Source of the DNA: Bacteroidota bacterium
Lineage (GTDB): Bacteria > Bacteroidota > Bacteroidia > Chitinophagales > Chitinophagaceae
Assembly: GCA_023423835.1 (NCBI GenBank)
Contig: JAFAEW010000033.1
Location: 1 to 25,259 of the forward strand
DNA length: 25,259 nt
Direction of reading: 5' to 3'
The notes beneath the pieces are model-generated. The model had not been told where the DNA came from. It worked only from the letters and a program-made list of their open reading frames with translations, and searched no databases. Every line of letters starts with the position of its first letter. Within the stretch, counting starts at the first letter, position 1. Shown here piece by piece: positions 1 to 7,272 of this stretch. The position numbers and the translations under genes were made by a program.

Positions 1-63
1 GTGTTTTACCTTGAACTGAATTTCGGAATGTGAGGGATCGATTTTCCAATTAATACTTGCCAT
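1..63 (-). CDS. YceI family protein, N-terminal fragment (cut by window edge)
   Basis: The minus strand opens with ATG at 63 and reads 21 codons to the left edge. The start is MASINWKIDPSHSEIQFKVK, followed by His. The pattern W-x-I-D-x-x-H-S-x-x-x-F-x-x-x-H is the typical N-terminus of YceI proteins, small lipocalin-like beta-barrels that bind isoprenoid or other lipid-like ligands. There is no signal peptide before the motif, so this copy looks cytoplasmic, as many Bacteroidota YceI proteins are. A TAnnTTTG promoter core lies 24 bases upstream of the start. The family call rests on the N-terminal motif alone; the rest of the gene is outside the window. Confidence 0.8.
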   Translation of the reverse strand, partial: MASINWKIDPSHSEIQFKVKH

Positions 64-86
64 AATTATTTGTTTTTTTGTTTGTA

Positions 87-94
87 CAAAGTTA
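87..94 (-). promoter_or_regulatory. Bacteroidota -7 promoter element for the YceI gene
   Basis: On the minus strand this reads TAACTTTG, an exact match to the TAnnTTTG consensus used by the Bacteroidota primary sigma factor. It sits 24 bases before the ATG at 63. No clear TTTG -33 box is seen at the usual distance, so the call rests on the -7 element and its position. Confidence 0.45.
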
Positions 95-138
95 CCAACC
101 GGCGGTCCCGCAGCATTTGATATACGGCAATAAATAGC

Positions 139-154
139 TGTGATCTATATCACT
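139..154. promoter_or_regulatory. Candidate Crp/Fnr-family operator
   Basis: The plus strand reads TGTGATCTATATCACT. The arms GTGAT and ATCAC form a perfect inverted repeat around a 4-base centre, and the site fits TGTGA-N6-TCAC, the half-site pattern of Crp/Fnr-family regulators. It lies between the divergent YceI gene and pirin gene, roughly 65 bases upstream of the inferred YceI transcription start, where an activator of this family could act. That the site is functional is inference from symmetry and position. Confidence 0.35.
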
Positions 155-315
155 ACATCGGAAAGTTTTCCGCAAATAAAAGCATTAAAAAAAAGGATGC
201 GAAAAGGAAAATCAGGTCAAAAAATTCGTACCGCATTTTCGCAACTAATCCCTAAATTGTACTGTTTTCTCCGCTGATCTCCGAAAGATCAGGATTCAGA
301 CAAAAACAATCCGCT

Positions 316-1233
316 ATGCCACAGATCATCATCGAAGCGAGAGAAGCCTCTCTCAGTACCGGTTTGAGCGTCAGGAGGATTCTTCCCTTCCGGCTGAGAA
401 GAATGGTAGGACCTTTTATTTTTATGGATCATGCCGGCCCCGTAGATATTCAGCCGGCGGCGATGTCGGCAATGGATGTATTGCCACATCCGCATATTGG
501 TTTGTCAACGGTAAGCTATTTATTTGGCGGACAGGTTACGCACCGCGACAGCCTGGGAGTGGAACAGATCATTCGCCCGGGCGAGGTAAACTGGATGACG
601 GCCGGAAGCGGCATTTCCCATTCAGAACGGTTTGAAGAGCCGGACGCCCTGGCCGGCGGGGTATTGGAAATGATTCAGACCTGGGTGGCTTTGCCGGAAA
701 AAGCGGAAGAATCGCATCCTGAATTCCATAACTACAAGCCGGAAGTACTCCCAACCTGTTCCGATAAAGGCATCTGGATGCGCCTTATTGCCGGTAATGC
801 ATACGGATTGAGAAACGATGTTAAAACACATTCGCCTTTATTTTATATCCATGCCAATTTAGATGCCGGCACCCGCTTCAACCTGCCAAAAGAACATTCG
901 GAAAGAGGAATCTACATCGCAAAAGGAAGCGTGGAACTTTCGGGCAGAACCTATACGGCCGGCCAGATGCTGGTATTTGCAAAAGAAGAAGATCCCGCAC
1001 TGCTGGCAAAAGAGCCTTCCACGCTGATGCTGTTAGGTGGCGAACCCCTCGGAGAGCGTTTCATCTGGTGGAATTTTGTTTCCTCAAGAAGAGAACGCAT
1101 TGAGCAGGCTAAATCCGATTGGAAAGCCGGAAGAATTCAGCTCCCGCCGACCGATAACAGCGAATATATTCCACTTCCGGAAGACCGGTCTAAACCCGCA
1201 TCAAGCGCACCGCCACCGGAGCCGCTATCTTAA
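316..1233 (+). CDS. Pirin family protein (bicupin)
   Basis: A 305-residue protein with pirin N-terminal and C-terminal cupin domains. The four metal ligands of pirin are present: H58 and H60 in LPHPHIGL, and H102 and E104 in SGISHSERFE. It should therefore bind iron. Bacterial pirins variously act as quercetin dioxygenases or as redox-responsive partners of metabolic enzymes; the sequence does not say which applies here. Residues 180-240 form the second cupin, and the last 20 residues are a proline/serine-rich tail. The gene stands alone, divergent from the YceI gene and convergent with ilvC. A small hairpin (CTGATCT/AGATCAG, 274-292) lies in the upstream region just before the ATG. No clear SD is visible. 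Confidence 0.9.
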   Translation: MPQIIIEAREASLSTGLSVRRILPFRLRRMVGPFIFMDHAGPVDIQPAAMSAMDVLPHPHIGLSTVSYLFGGQVTHRDSLGVEQIIRPGEVNWMTAGSGISHSERFEEPDALAGGVLEMIQTWVALPEKAEESHPEFHNYKPEVLPTCSDKGIWMRLIAGNAYGLRNDVKTHSPLFYIHANLDAGTRFNLPKEHSERGIYIAKGSVELSGRTYTAGQMLVFAKEEDPALLAKEPSTLMLLGGEPLGERFIWWNFVSSRRERIEQAKSDWKAGRIQLPPTDNSEYIPLPEDRSKPASSAPPPEPLS

Positions 1234-1327
1234 ATGTGATCAACAGGATTGTATGATCATCCGCTTCGTTCGATCCTAATTCGTTGACGTGCTAGAAACC
1301 TTTCACGACCGCTATTTTGATCATTGC

Positions 1328-2410
1328 CTAGTTTTCGGCAGACATCAGTCTTTCGGGCACCTCCGGTTGATTTTCCGGACGAAGGCTCCGCACGGTTTTT
1401 CCTGCCTGCCACAATTCACTTTGGCGCAACTCTTTCAATTCCTGTTCGAGATTTTCCCGGTATCCGGGCTTGCTGTTGCTTTCGATGGATAAGGCGGCTT
1501 CTTTTCCTGATGCAACACTGTCGTAGAGCTCTGAAAAAACCGGTAAAGTGGCGTCTCTAAAGCGTTTCCACCAGTCGAGCGCGCCCCGCTGCGCAGTGGT
1601 AGAGCAGTTCGCATACATCCAATCCATACCATTTTCCGCCACCAGCGGCATTAAGGATTGGGTGAGTTCTTCAACCGTTTCGTTAAACGCTTCAGAAGGT
1701 GAATGTCCGTTTTTTCGCAATACTTCAAACTGAGCGGCAAAAATTCCCTGGATGGCGCCCATGAGCGTCCCCCTTTCTCCGGTGAGATCGCTGTAAACTT
1801 CTTTTTTGAAATCCGTCTCAAACAAGTATCCGGAGCCAATCGCGATTCCCAGGGCAATCACCCGGTCAAAGGCTTTCCCGGTTGCGTCCTGGAAGATGGC
1901 ATAGCTGCTGTTCAGGCCGCGCCCCTGTAAAAACATTCGTCTTAAAGATGTACCAGAACCTTTCGGCGCTACCAAAAATACATCCACATCGGCCGGAGGA
2001 ACAATACCTGTCTGGTCATTGTAGGTGATCCCAAAACCGTGGGAAAAGTAGAGCGCCTTTCCCGCGGTAAGATGTTTTTTAACGGTTGGCCAGAGTGCAA
2101 TCTGTGCAGCATCGCTCAAAAGATAGCAAATGATGGTGCCTCGCATTAACGCTTCTTCTATTTCAAACAGCGTTTCGCCCTCCACAAATCCATCCCGCAG
2201 TGCTTTATCCCAGCTTTTGGAATTCTTACGCTGTCCAACAATTACGTTGATCCCATTGTCGCGTTGATTTAAAGCCTGACCCGGACCCTGAACGCCATAT
2301 CCGATCACTGATACTACTTCATCTTCCAGTACTTTCTGAGCTTTGGAAAGCGGAAACTCTTGTCTTGTTACAACGTTTTCTATCGTTCCTGCAAAGTTTA
2401 ATGTTGCCAT
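1328..2410 (-). CDS. ilvC: Ketol-acid reductoisomerase (NADP+)
   Basis: A 360-residue enzyme for the second step of valine/isoleucine synthesis: Mg-dependent alkyl migration and NADPH reduction of acetolactate or acetohydroxybutyrate. The Rossmann motif GYGVQGPGQALN (37-48) is clear. H124 in YFSHGFG and the metal ligands D208 and E212 (SDLTGERG) and E244 and E248 match class I enzymes in spacing. It is slightly longer than the usual ~330 residues because of an N-terminal extension and a C-terminal tail. The frame is open to an upstream TTG at 2503, but that would overlap the preceding ACT gene. MATLNF at 2410 is the family-like start. It is the last gene of the ilv operon, 52 bases after the ACT-domain gene. 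Confidence 0.95.
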   Translation of the reverse strand: MATLNFAGTIENVVTRQEFPLSKAQKVLEDEVVSVIGYGVQGPGQALNQRDNGINVIVGQRKNSKSWDKALRDGFVEGETLFEIEEALMRGTIICYLLSDAAQIALWPTVKKHLTAGKALYFSHGFGITYNDQTGIVPPADVDVFLVAPKGSGTSLRRMFLQGRGLNSSYAIFQDATGKAFDRVIALGIAIGSGYLFETDFKKEVYSDLTGERGTLMGAIQGIFAAQFEVLRKNGHSPSEAFNETVEELTQSLMPLVAENGMDWMYANCSTTAQRGALDWWKRFRDATLPVFSELYDSVASGKEAALSIESNSKPGYRENLEQELKELRQSELWQAGKTVRSLRPENQPEVPERLMSAEN

Positions 2411-2462
2411 TTGTTTTCGTTTAAATTTTAAATTAAGCTGTTTTCGGGCAGTTTGATATTTG

Positions 2463-2714
2463 TTATGCCCCGTTTGATGAAAGGTGCGAATTTTCAACCT
2501 CAATCAATTTGTCGATCTGTTGCTGTACTTTAACCGCTTTATCGTAGGTGGTATTTAAAATAAAGCTTGCTGCGCCTTTGTAAATATTTTCCTGGAATTC
2601 GAATGCGGTGAGACTTTTAATGCGAACGCGCCTTCTGTTGCAGATGTTGATCATACGGTTTAAAATATTAAATCCATTATCGGAAAATACATCGAGTGTG
2701 AAATCTGAATTCAT
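2463..2714 (-). CDS. ilvN: Acetolactate synthase small (regulatory) subunit, short single-ACT form
   Basis: 83 residues with one ACT domain (beta-alpha-beta: FTLDVFSDNGFNILNRMINI, then RRRVRIKSLTAF). It lies directly between ilvB and ilvC, 27 bases after ilvB. Regulatory subunits of acetolactate synthase bind valine-type inhibitors at ACT dimers and stimulate the catalytic subunit. Most IlvN/IlvH proteins are near 160-180 residues with a second C-terminal domain; this one has only the ACT domain and is close in length to enterobacterial IlvM. Its own stop (TAA at 2463-2465) and the intact frame argue against a truncation in this sequence. The function is assigned from position and fold; sensitivity to feedback inhibition cannot be read here. 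Confidence 0.75.
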   Translation of the reverse strand: MNSDFTLDVFSDNGFNILNRMINICNRRRVRIKSLTAFEFQENIYKGAASFILNTTYDKAVKVQQQIDKLIEVENSHLSSNGA

Positions 2715-2741
2715 GATGATAATTTTTCAGTTTGATTTGTA

Positions 2742-4490
2742 TTATTTGGGCCCGAGCAGTATTTCGCTCACACTGGCTCCGGTGGGAACCATTGGAAATA
2801 CGTTGTCTTCTTTTTCTACCTTCACTTCCAGAAAGCACGGCCCGTTGTGGTTCAGTAATTCTTCCAGCGCCGGATACAATTCACTCCTTTCAGTTACCCG
2901 TCGTGCGGGGATATCGTAGGCCGCGGAAATTTTAATGAAGTCGGGATTAATCATTTCTGTAAAGGAGTACCTCTTTTCAAAAAACAACTGCTGCCATTGC
3001 CGCACCATTCCCAAAAATTCATTGTTCAGGACAATAATTTTTACGGGAATGTTGTATTGGCTGATGGTTCCGAGCTCCTGAAGGGTCATCTGAAATCCCC
3101 CATCGCCGATGATCGCAATCACGGCTCTGTCTTTACATCCCGTTTTAGCACCCATTGCCGCGGGAAGGGCAAATCCCATTGTGCCGGCGCCCCCCGAGCT
3201 CACATTAGATCGTGGATGCTTGAACTGATAATAACGGCTTGCAATCATCTGGTGTTGTCCCACGTCTGTTACGATCACCGATTCGCCCTTCGTCATTTTG
3301 CTGAGCAGATGGATGACTTCGGCCATCTTAATTTCATCTGTCCCATTTTCACAATCCGCACAGATAATTTTTTCATATTCCTCTTTATGATAGTTTCGGA
3401 ATGTCTGAAGCCAACCGGTATGATCTGCCGGATGAATCTGCTGCGTGAGCAGGCGCAGCGCCTCCTTCGCGTCTGCATGAATGCCAACATCGGATTTGAT
3501 AATCTTATCGATTTCTGCCTGATCTATATCAATATGAATGATCCTTGCCTGTTTTGCATAGCGGGAGACATCGCCGGTTACGCGGTCATCAAACCGCATT
3601 CCCACAGCAATGAGCAGATCGCATTCGTTTGTATTGATGTTGGGCGCATAGTTTCCGTGCATTCCCAGATATCCGACATAAAGCGGGTGATCGGTTGGAA
3701 TGGCCGATAATCCGAGAAGTGTAGATGCTACGGGTATATCGCCTTTTTCGGCAAAATCGAGCAGTTCACGACTTGCATCGGACAACAGCACACCCTGTCC
3801 CGCCAGAATAAAAGGTTTTTTAGCGGCATTAATGAGCAGCGCCGCGTCTTCGATCTTTGCAATATTGACTTCCGGCACGGGATGGTAGGTTCGCACGGAG
3901 GTGCAATGTTCATATTCGAACTCTACTTTTGCGAACTGCGCATCTTTCGTCAGGTCAATGACAACCGGACCCGGCCTTCCGCTGCGGGCAATATAAAATG
4001 CTTTCGCGATGGTTTTAGCAATATCCGCTGCATGTGTAACCTGAGCACTCCATTTGGTGATGGGTGCGGTGATGTTCATGACGTCGATTTCCTGGAAAGC
4101 ATCGGTGCCGAGCAGATGAGAGGCCACCTGTCCCGTAATGCAAACCAGTGGCGTACTATCGATCATTGCATCCGCAATTCCGGTAATCAGGTTGGTTGCT
4201 CCCGGGCCGGAGGTAGCGAATACAATTCCGGGCTTTCCGGTTACGCGGGCATAGCCCTGGGCCGCATGCACCGCTCCCTGTTCATGGCGAACGAGATAGT
4301 GGTTTATCTGATCCGAATAATTGAAAAGCGCATCATAAACGGGCATGATGGCGCCTCCCGGATATCCGAAGATGGTGTCCACTTCCTCGGCGAGGAGTGA
4401 AAGAATTAAGGCTTCTGAACCCGAAACCACCGTCTTGATTCCACTGACTGAAGACGCATTCTCTTTGATTTTTTTCCTGCTTTCGATCAT
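2742..4490 (-). CDS. ilvB: Acetolactate synthase large (catalytic) subunit, biosynthetic type
   Basis: 582 residues, the normal length for the ThDP- and FAD-dependent enzyme that condenses pyruvate with pyruvate or 2-oxobutyrate. Visible signatures are FGYPGGAIMP (41-50), the catalytic glutamate E70 in VRHEQGAVHAAQGYARVTG, and in the C-terminal third the ThDP/Mg motif IIGDGGFQMTLQEL followed by NNEFLGMVRQWQQ. The FAD-binding middle domain is complete. ATG at 4490 is 23 bases after the ilvD stop, consistent with one transcript ilvD-ilvB-ilvN-ilvC. The SD upstream is weak, as is common in Bacteroidota. Confidence 0.95.
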   Translation of the reverse strand: MIESRKKIKENASSVSGIKTVVSGSEALILSLLAEEVDTIFGYPGGAIMPVYDALFNYSDQINHYLVRHEQGAVHAAQGYARVTGKPGIVFATSGPGATNLITGIADAMIDSTPLVCITGQVASHLLGTDAFQEIDVMNITAPITKWSAQVTHAADIAKTIAKAFYIARSGRPGPVVIDLTKDAQFAKVEFEYEHCTSVRTYHPVPEVNIAKIEDAALLINAAKKPFILAGQGVLLSDASRELLDFAEKGDIPVASTLLGLSAIPTDHPLYVGYLGMHGNYAPNINTNECDLLIAVGMRFDDRVTGDVSRYAKQARIIHIDIDQAEIDKIIKSDVGIHADAKEALRLLTQQIHPADHTGWLQTFRNYHKEEYEKIICADCENGTDEIKMAEVIHLLSKMTKGESVIVTDVGQHQMIASRYYQFKHPRSNVSSGGAGTMGFALPAAMGAKTGCKDRAVIAIIGDGGFQMTLQELGTISQYNIPVKIIVLNNEFLGMVRQWQQLFFEKRYSFTEMINPDFIKISAAYDIPARRVTERSELYPALEELLNHNGPCFLEVKVEKEDNVFPMVPTGASVSEILLGPK

Positions 4491-4513
4491 CGCTTTGTGT
4501 TTTTCTGTTGTGA

Positions 4514-6196
4514 TTAAAATTCATCGGTAACGCAGCCATTTGCGGCGTTGCTGACCGTTTTCTGATATTTGTATAATACTCCGTTTGAAACCCTGTTTCG
4601 CTGTGGAGGTTGAAGGCTCCTGCGGTTTTCAATTTCCTCCTGGTCCACTTTCAAATGGATGGTGTTGTTAACCGCATCCAACTCAACCAGGTCATCATCT
4701 TTTACCAGTCCTATAAGCCCTCCCTCCCATGCTTCTGGAGTAATATGTCCTACCACAAATCCATGTGTACCTCCGCTGAACCGGCCGTCGGTTATCAGGG
4801 CAATTGTTTTTCCCAGCCCGGCGCCAATGATAGCCGAAGTCGGCTTGAGCATTTCCGGCATTCCGGGTGCGCCTTTTGGTCCAACATTTTTAATTACAAC
4901 CACATCGCCATGCTTTATTTTCCCTTCGGATAAGCCCTTCAGCAGGTGATGCTCTCCGTCGAAAACCCGGGCCGGACCGGTAAACCGCTCTCCTTCCTTG
5001 CCTGTGATTTTTGCTACGCTGCCGCCTTCCGCGAGATTGCCGTAGAGAATCTGAAGATGACCGGTCGCCTTTACCGGGTTCTGAATGGGATGGATGATTT
5101 TTTGCATTTCGAAATCAAGTTCCATGGCATCTTCGAGGTTTTCGGCTATTGTCTTTCCTGTAACGGTGAGGCAATCGGGATGTAAAAGGCCCTGCTGTAA
5201 GAGGTATTTCATTACCGCGGGAATTCCTCCGTGTTGATGAAGATCCTGCATCAGGTAGTTGCCACTTGGTTTGAAGTCTGCAAGCACGGGCGTGCGGTCG
5301 CTGATCCTTTGAAAATCATCTTGCGTGAGAGGAATCCCAACACTTTTTGCCATTGCTATGAGATGGATAACGGCATTGGTGGAACCACCGAGGATCATCA
5401 CTATGGTAATGGCATTTTCAAAGGCTTCAAAGGTCATGATATCCCTCGGCTTAATGTCTTTTTCGAGTAGGTTGAGAATGGCTTTTCCCGCCCTGAGGCA
5501 TTCCGATTTTTTGTCTTCACTCAATGCGGGGTTACTCGAAGAATAAGGAAGGCTCATTCCAAGTGCTTCAATGGCCGAAGCCATGGTATTGGCAGTGTAC
5601 ATTCCCCCGCAGGCGCCGGCACCGGGACAGGCATTGCGGATCACTTGTTTGAAATCTTCAGGTGAAATATCACCGGCAAGCTTATGTCCCAGGGCTTCGA
5701 AGGCAGATACAATATTCAGATCTTGCCCGTTGTAATGACCGGGTGCAATCGTGCCGCCATACACCATAATTGAAGGCCGGTTTAGCCTTCCCATCGCAAT
5801 CAGCGAACCGGGCATATTTTTATCGCAGCCGGGAAGTGCAATCAGTCCATCATAATATTGGGCGCCGCAAACGGTTTCGATACTGTCGGCTATCACGTCG
5901 CGACTTACCAGAGAATACCGCATTCCAACGGTCCCGTTGCTCATTCCGTCGCTTACGCCGATGGTATTAAAAATCAATCCCACCATATTCGAATCCCAAA
6001 CACCCTGCTTTACCAGTTTTGCAAGATCATTGAGGTGCATGTTACAGGTGTTGCCATCGTATCCCATGCTCACAATACCTACCTGCGGCTTTTTCAGGTC
6101 TTCTTCCGTCAGCCCGATTCCATAAAACATGGCCTGGGCAGCCGGCTGCGTTTCATCCTGCGTAAGTGTGCTGCTGTATTTATTTAATTCGTTCAT
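4514..6196 (-). CDS. ilvD: Dihydroxy-acid dehydratase
   Basis: 560 residues from ATG at 6196 (MNELNKYSSTLTQDETQPAA). It dehydrates 2,3-dihydroxy-isovalerate or -methylvalerate to the 2-keto acids. The three iron-sulphur cysteines are visible: C51 (GNTCNMH), C124 (GCDKNMPGS) and C196 (GAGACGGMYTANTM). The C-terminal PGMPEMLKPTSAIIGAGLG and DGRFSGGTHG motifs are intact. The frame stays open to a TTG at 6220, but the ATG at 6196 is preceded by AAAGGAT and gives the usual N-terminus. It is the first structural gene of the ilv operon and lies behind a leader ORF and terminator, so its transcription is probably attenuated. Confidence 0.95.
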   Translation of the reverse strand: MNELNKYSSTLTQDETQPAAQAMFYGIGLTEEDLKKPQVGIVSMGYDGNTCNMHLNDLAKLVKQGVWDSNMVGLIFNTIGVSDGMSNGTVGMRYSLVSRDVIADSIETVCGAQYYDGLIALPGCDKNMPGSLIAMGRLNRPSIMVYGGTIAPGHYNGQDLNIVSAFEALGHKLAGDISPEDFKQVIRNACPGAGACGGMYTANTMASAIEALGMSLPYSSSNPALSEDKKSECLRAGKAILNLLEKDIKPRDIMTFEAFENAITIVMILGGSTNAVIHLIAMAKSVGIPLTQDDFQRISDRTPVLADFKPSGNYLMQDLHQHGGIPAVMKYLLQQGLLHPDCLTVTGKTIAENLEDAMELDFEMQKIIHPIQNPVKATGHLQILYGNLAEGGSVAKITGKEGERFTGPARVFDGEHHLLKGLSEGKIKHGDVVVIKNVGPKGAPGMPEMLKPTSAIIGAGLGKTIALITDGRFSGGTHGFVVGHITPEAWEGGLIGLVKDDDLVELDAVNNTIHLKVDQEEIENRRSLQPPQRNRVSNGVLYKYQKTVSNAANGCVTDEF

Positions 6197-6264
6197 ATCC
6201 TTTTGTGCGTCATTTTTCAACCGGATTTCCGTTTTCTTCCGTTAAAATGAATGTTTGTTAACAT

Positions 6265-6292
6265 AAAAAAACCCGTCTCGAGTGAGACGGGT
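6265..6292 (-). terminator. Intrinsic terminator / attenuator in the ilv leader
   Basis: On the minus strand ACCCGTCTC-ACTC-GAGACGGGT forms a perfect 9-bp stem with a 4-base loop (6271-6292), followed directly by a run of seven T. The T-run exists only on the minus strand, so it terminates transcripts heading towards ilvD. It lies about 26 bases after the leader ORF stop and 68 bases before the ilvD start. No other minus-strand gene precedes it, so a role in attenuation is the simplest reading. Confidence 0.85.
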
Positions 6293-6317
6293 CAATAAAA
6301 AAATTGAAAAATTAAAA

Positions 6318-6416
6318 CTATTCCCCTCCATAGTGCAGGGGTATTTTGGTGGCAACAGCAGTCATATTGACCGCTGTGTTAGATTGAATGCCGTGAAAAA
6401 ATTTTCCTTGTTTCAT
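6318..6416 (-). CDS. ilv operon leader peptide (putative)
   Basis: A 32-codon ORF from ATG at 6416 to TAG at 6318-6320, ahead of the attenuator. It begins MKQGKFFHGIQSNT and its second half contains AVNMTAVATKIPLHYGGE. Branched-chain residues are I10, V16, V21, I25 and L27, three of them shortly before the end. That is modest enrichment compared with enterobacterial ilv leaders. The last codons carry a hairpin (CCCCT...AGGGG, about 6323-6341) that overlaps the stop-codon region and could act as a pause or competing structure. A promoter core lies about 17 bases upstream, so the leader mRNA would have a very short 5' end. The peptide call is inference from position and architecture. Confidence 0.6.
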   Translation of the reverse strand: MKQGKFFHGIQSNTAVNMTAVATKIPLHYGGE

Positions 6417-6432
6417 GGAAATGCGTTGACGA

Positions 6433-6440
6433 CAAACTTA
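6433..6440 (-). promoter_or_regulatory. Bacteroidota -7 promoter element for the ilv operon
   Basis: The minus strand reads TAAGTTTG, an exact TAnnTTTG match, 16 bases before the leader ATG. Transcription would start roughly at 6422-6428, almost at the leader peptide. The upstream segment is A/T-rich, with no good TTTG -33 box. Confidence 0.5.
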
Positions 6441-6571
6441 CAAATCCTTTTTTTAAAACCCGATTTTTTTTTAAAAGCTGTGATCGTGCGAAAACTAACT
6501 CCTCATCCTATCATTTCTAGTAAATCCAAAACGATTAATATATTTTTATACTTTTATTCAAACAATTAGTT

Positions 6572-6579
6572 TATATTTG
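6572..6579 (+). promoter_or_regulatory. Bacteroidota -7 promoter element for the carotenoid operon
   Basis: TATATTTG matches TAnnTTTG exactly and lies 17 bases before the MarR-type gene start at 6597. T-rich tracts at 6543-6555 occupy the -33 region. It is divergent from the ilv promoter, about 130 bases away, and probably drives the whole downstream operon. Confidence 0.55.
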
Positions 6580-6596
6580 TACCTTAACGCAACCAG

Positions 6597-7259
6597 ATGA
6601 ACTATAATTTGATAAGAAACTTATTAGATCTGATGGAACAATTTGAATCGGAAAACAAAGGAACAAGTGGCTATCCTCCTGATATAGAAGGATTTAAACA
6701 ATGGATGTTGGATAATTTTTCCGTCGGTCCGGCAATTGCTCCCGACTGGGAGGGAAAATCCTCCGGCCGCACGGCAGAAAGCGTAGTGGCAACCCTGATC
6801 GTTCACATGAACCGCTATGCGAAAAATTATTTTCGCGCAGCACTGGCAGAATCCGATTTTTCCGGGCAGGATGATGTAATTTATCTCATCGTTCTCAGGT
6901 TTAGCCCGCCGCTCACGAAAATGGAATTGATCAAAAAGAATGTACACGATAAACCGGCCGGAATTCAGATCATAAATCGCCTGATTGCAAAAGGCTGGGC
7001 TGTTCAGACAGGATCAGATAAAGATAAGAGAAGCAAGATAATTTCTATCACTCCGAAAGGCGTAAATGCACTGGATGAGGTGATGGCAAAGGTTCGACAG
7101 GCTACAGACATCGTTTCCGCTAAACTATCACAAAACGAAAAGATGCAATTAATCGGGATCTTAAACAAGCTGGACAGTTTTCACCAGGAAATTTATGACA
7201 GAAACTATGAGCCCGCCAACTTGTTGGAAAATGCAATGAAAGCCATCAATGACAATTAA
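6597..7259 (+). CDS. MarR family winged-helix transcriptional regulator
   Basis: 220 residues. Residues ~80-190 form a MarR-type winged helix: LTKMELIKKNVHDKPAGIQI (helix-turn-helix), then INRLIAKGWAVQTGSDKDKR and SKIISITPKGVNALDEV, the wing with the conserved D-x-R-x-K pattern. The N-terminal ~75 residues are an extension beyond the compact family length. As first gene of the carotenoid operon behind a TAnnTTTG promoter, it is the likely local regulator and may repress its own promoter. MarR proteins usually respond to small phenolic or oxidising ligands; the ligand here is unknown. Start ATG at 6597; no strong SD. Confidence 0.85.
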   Translation: MNYNLIRNLLDLMEQFESENKGTSGYPPDIEGFKQWMLDNFSVGPAIAPDWEGKSSGRTAESVVATLIVHMNRYAKNYFRAALAESDFSGQDDVIYLIVLRFSPPLTKMELIKKNVHDKPAGIQIINRLIAKGWAVQTGSDKDKRSKIISITPKGVNALDEVMAKVRQATDIVSAKLSQNEKMQLIGILNKLDSFHQEIYDRNYEPANLLENAMKAINDN

Positions 7260-7261
7260 AA

Positions 7262-7272
7262 AAGGAAGGAGG
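7262..7272 (+). promoter_or_regulatory. Strong ribosome binding site for the TspO-like gene
   Basis: AAGGAAGGAGG directly precedes ATG at 7273. It decides the start: the frame also has an ATG at 7249 inside the end of the regulator gene, but the purine-rich stretch sits just before the second one. Confidence 0.6.

Noticed and set aside
1328..2503. Longer ilvC start at TTG 2503
   Set aside because: It would overlap the ACT-domain gene and add 31 residues unlike any ketol-acid reductoisomerase; ATG at 2410 is better.
2997..3710. 237-codon plus-strand ORF antisense to ilvB
   Set aside because: It lies wholly inside the well-supported ilvB frame, shows no domain pattern, and its residues follow the complement of ilvB codons.
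3882..4400. 172-codon plus-strand ORF antisense to the ilvB 5' region
   Set aside because: It sits entirely over conserved ilvB motifs, with no recognisable family or ribosome site.
4514..6220. Longer ilvD start at TTG 6220
   Set aside because: ATG at 6196 gives the usual family N-terminus and has AAAGGAT just upstream.
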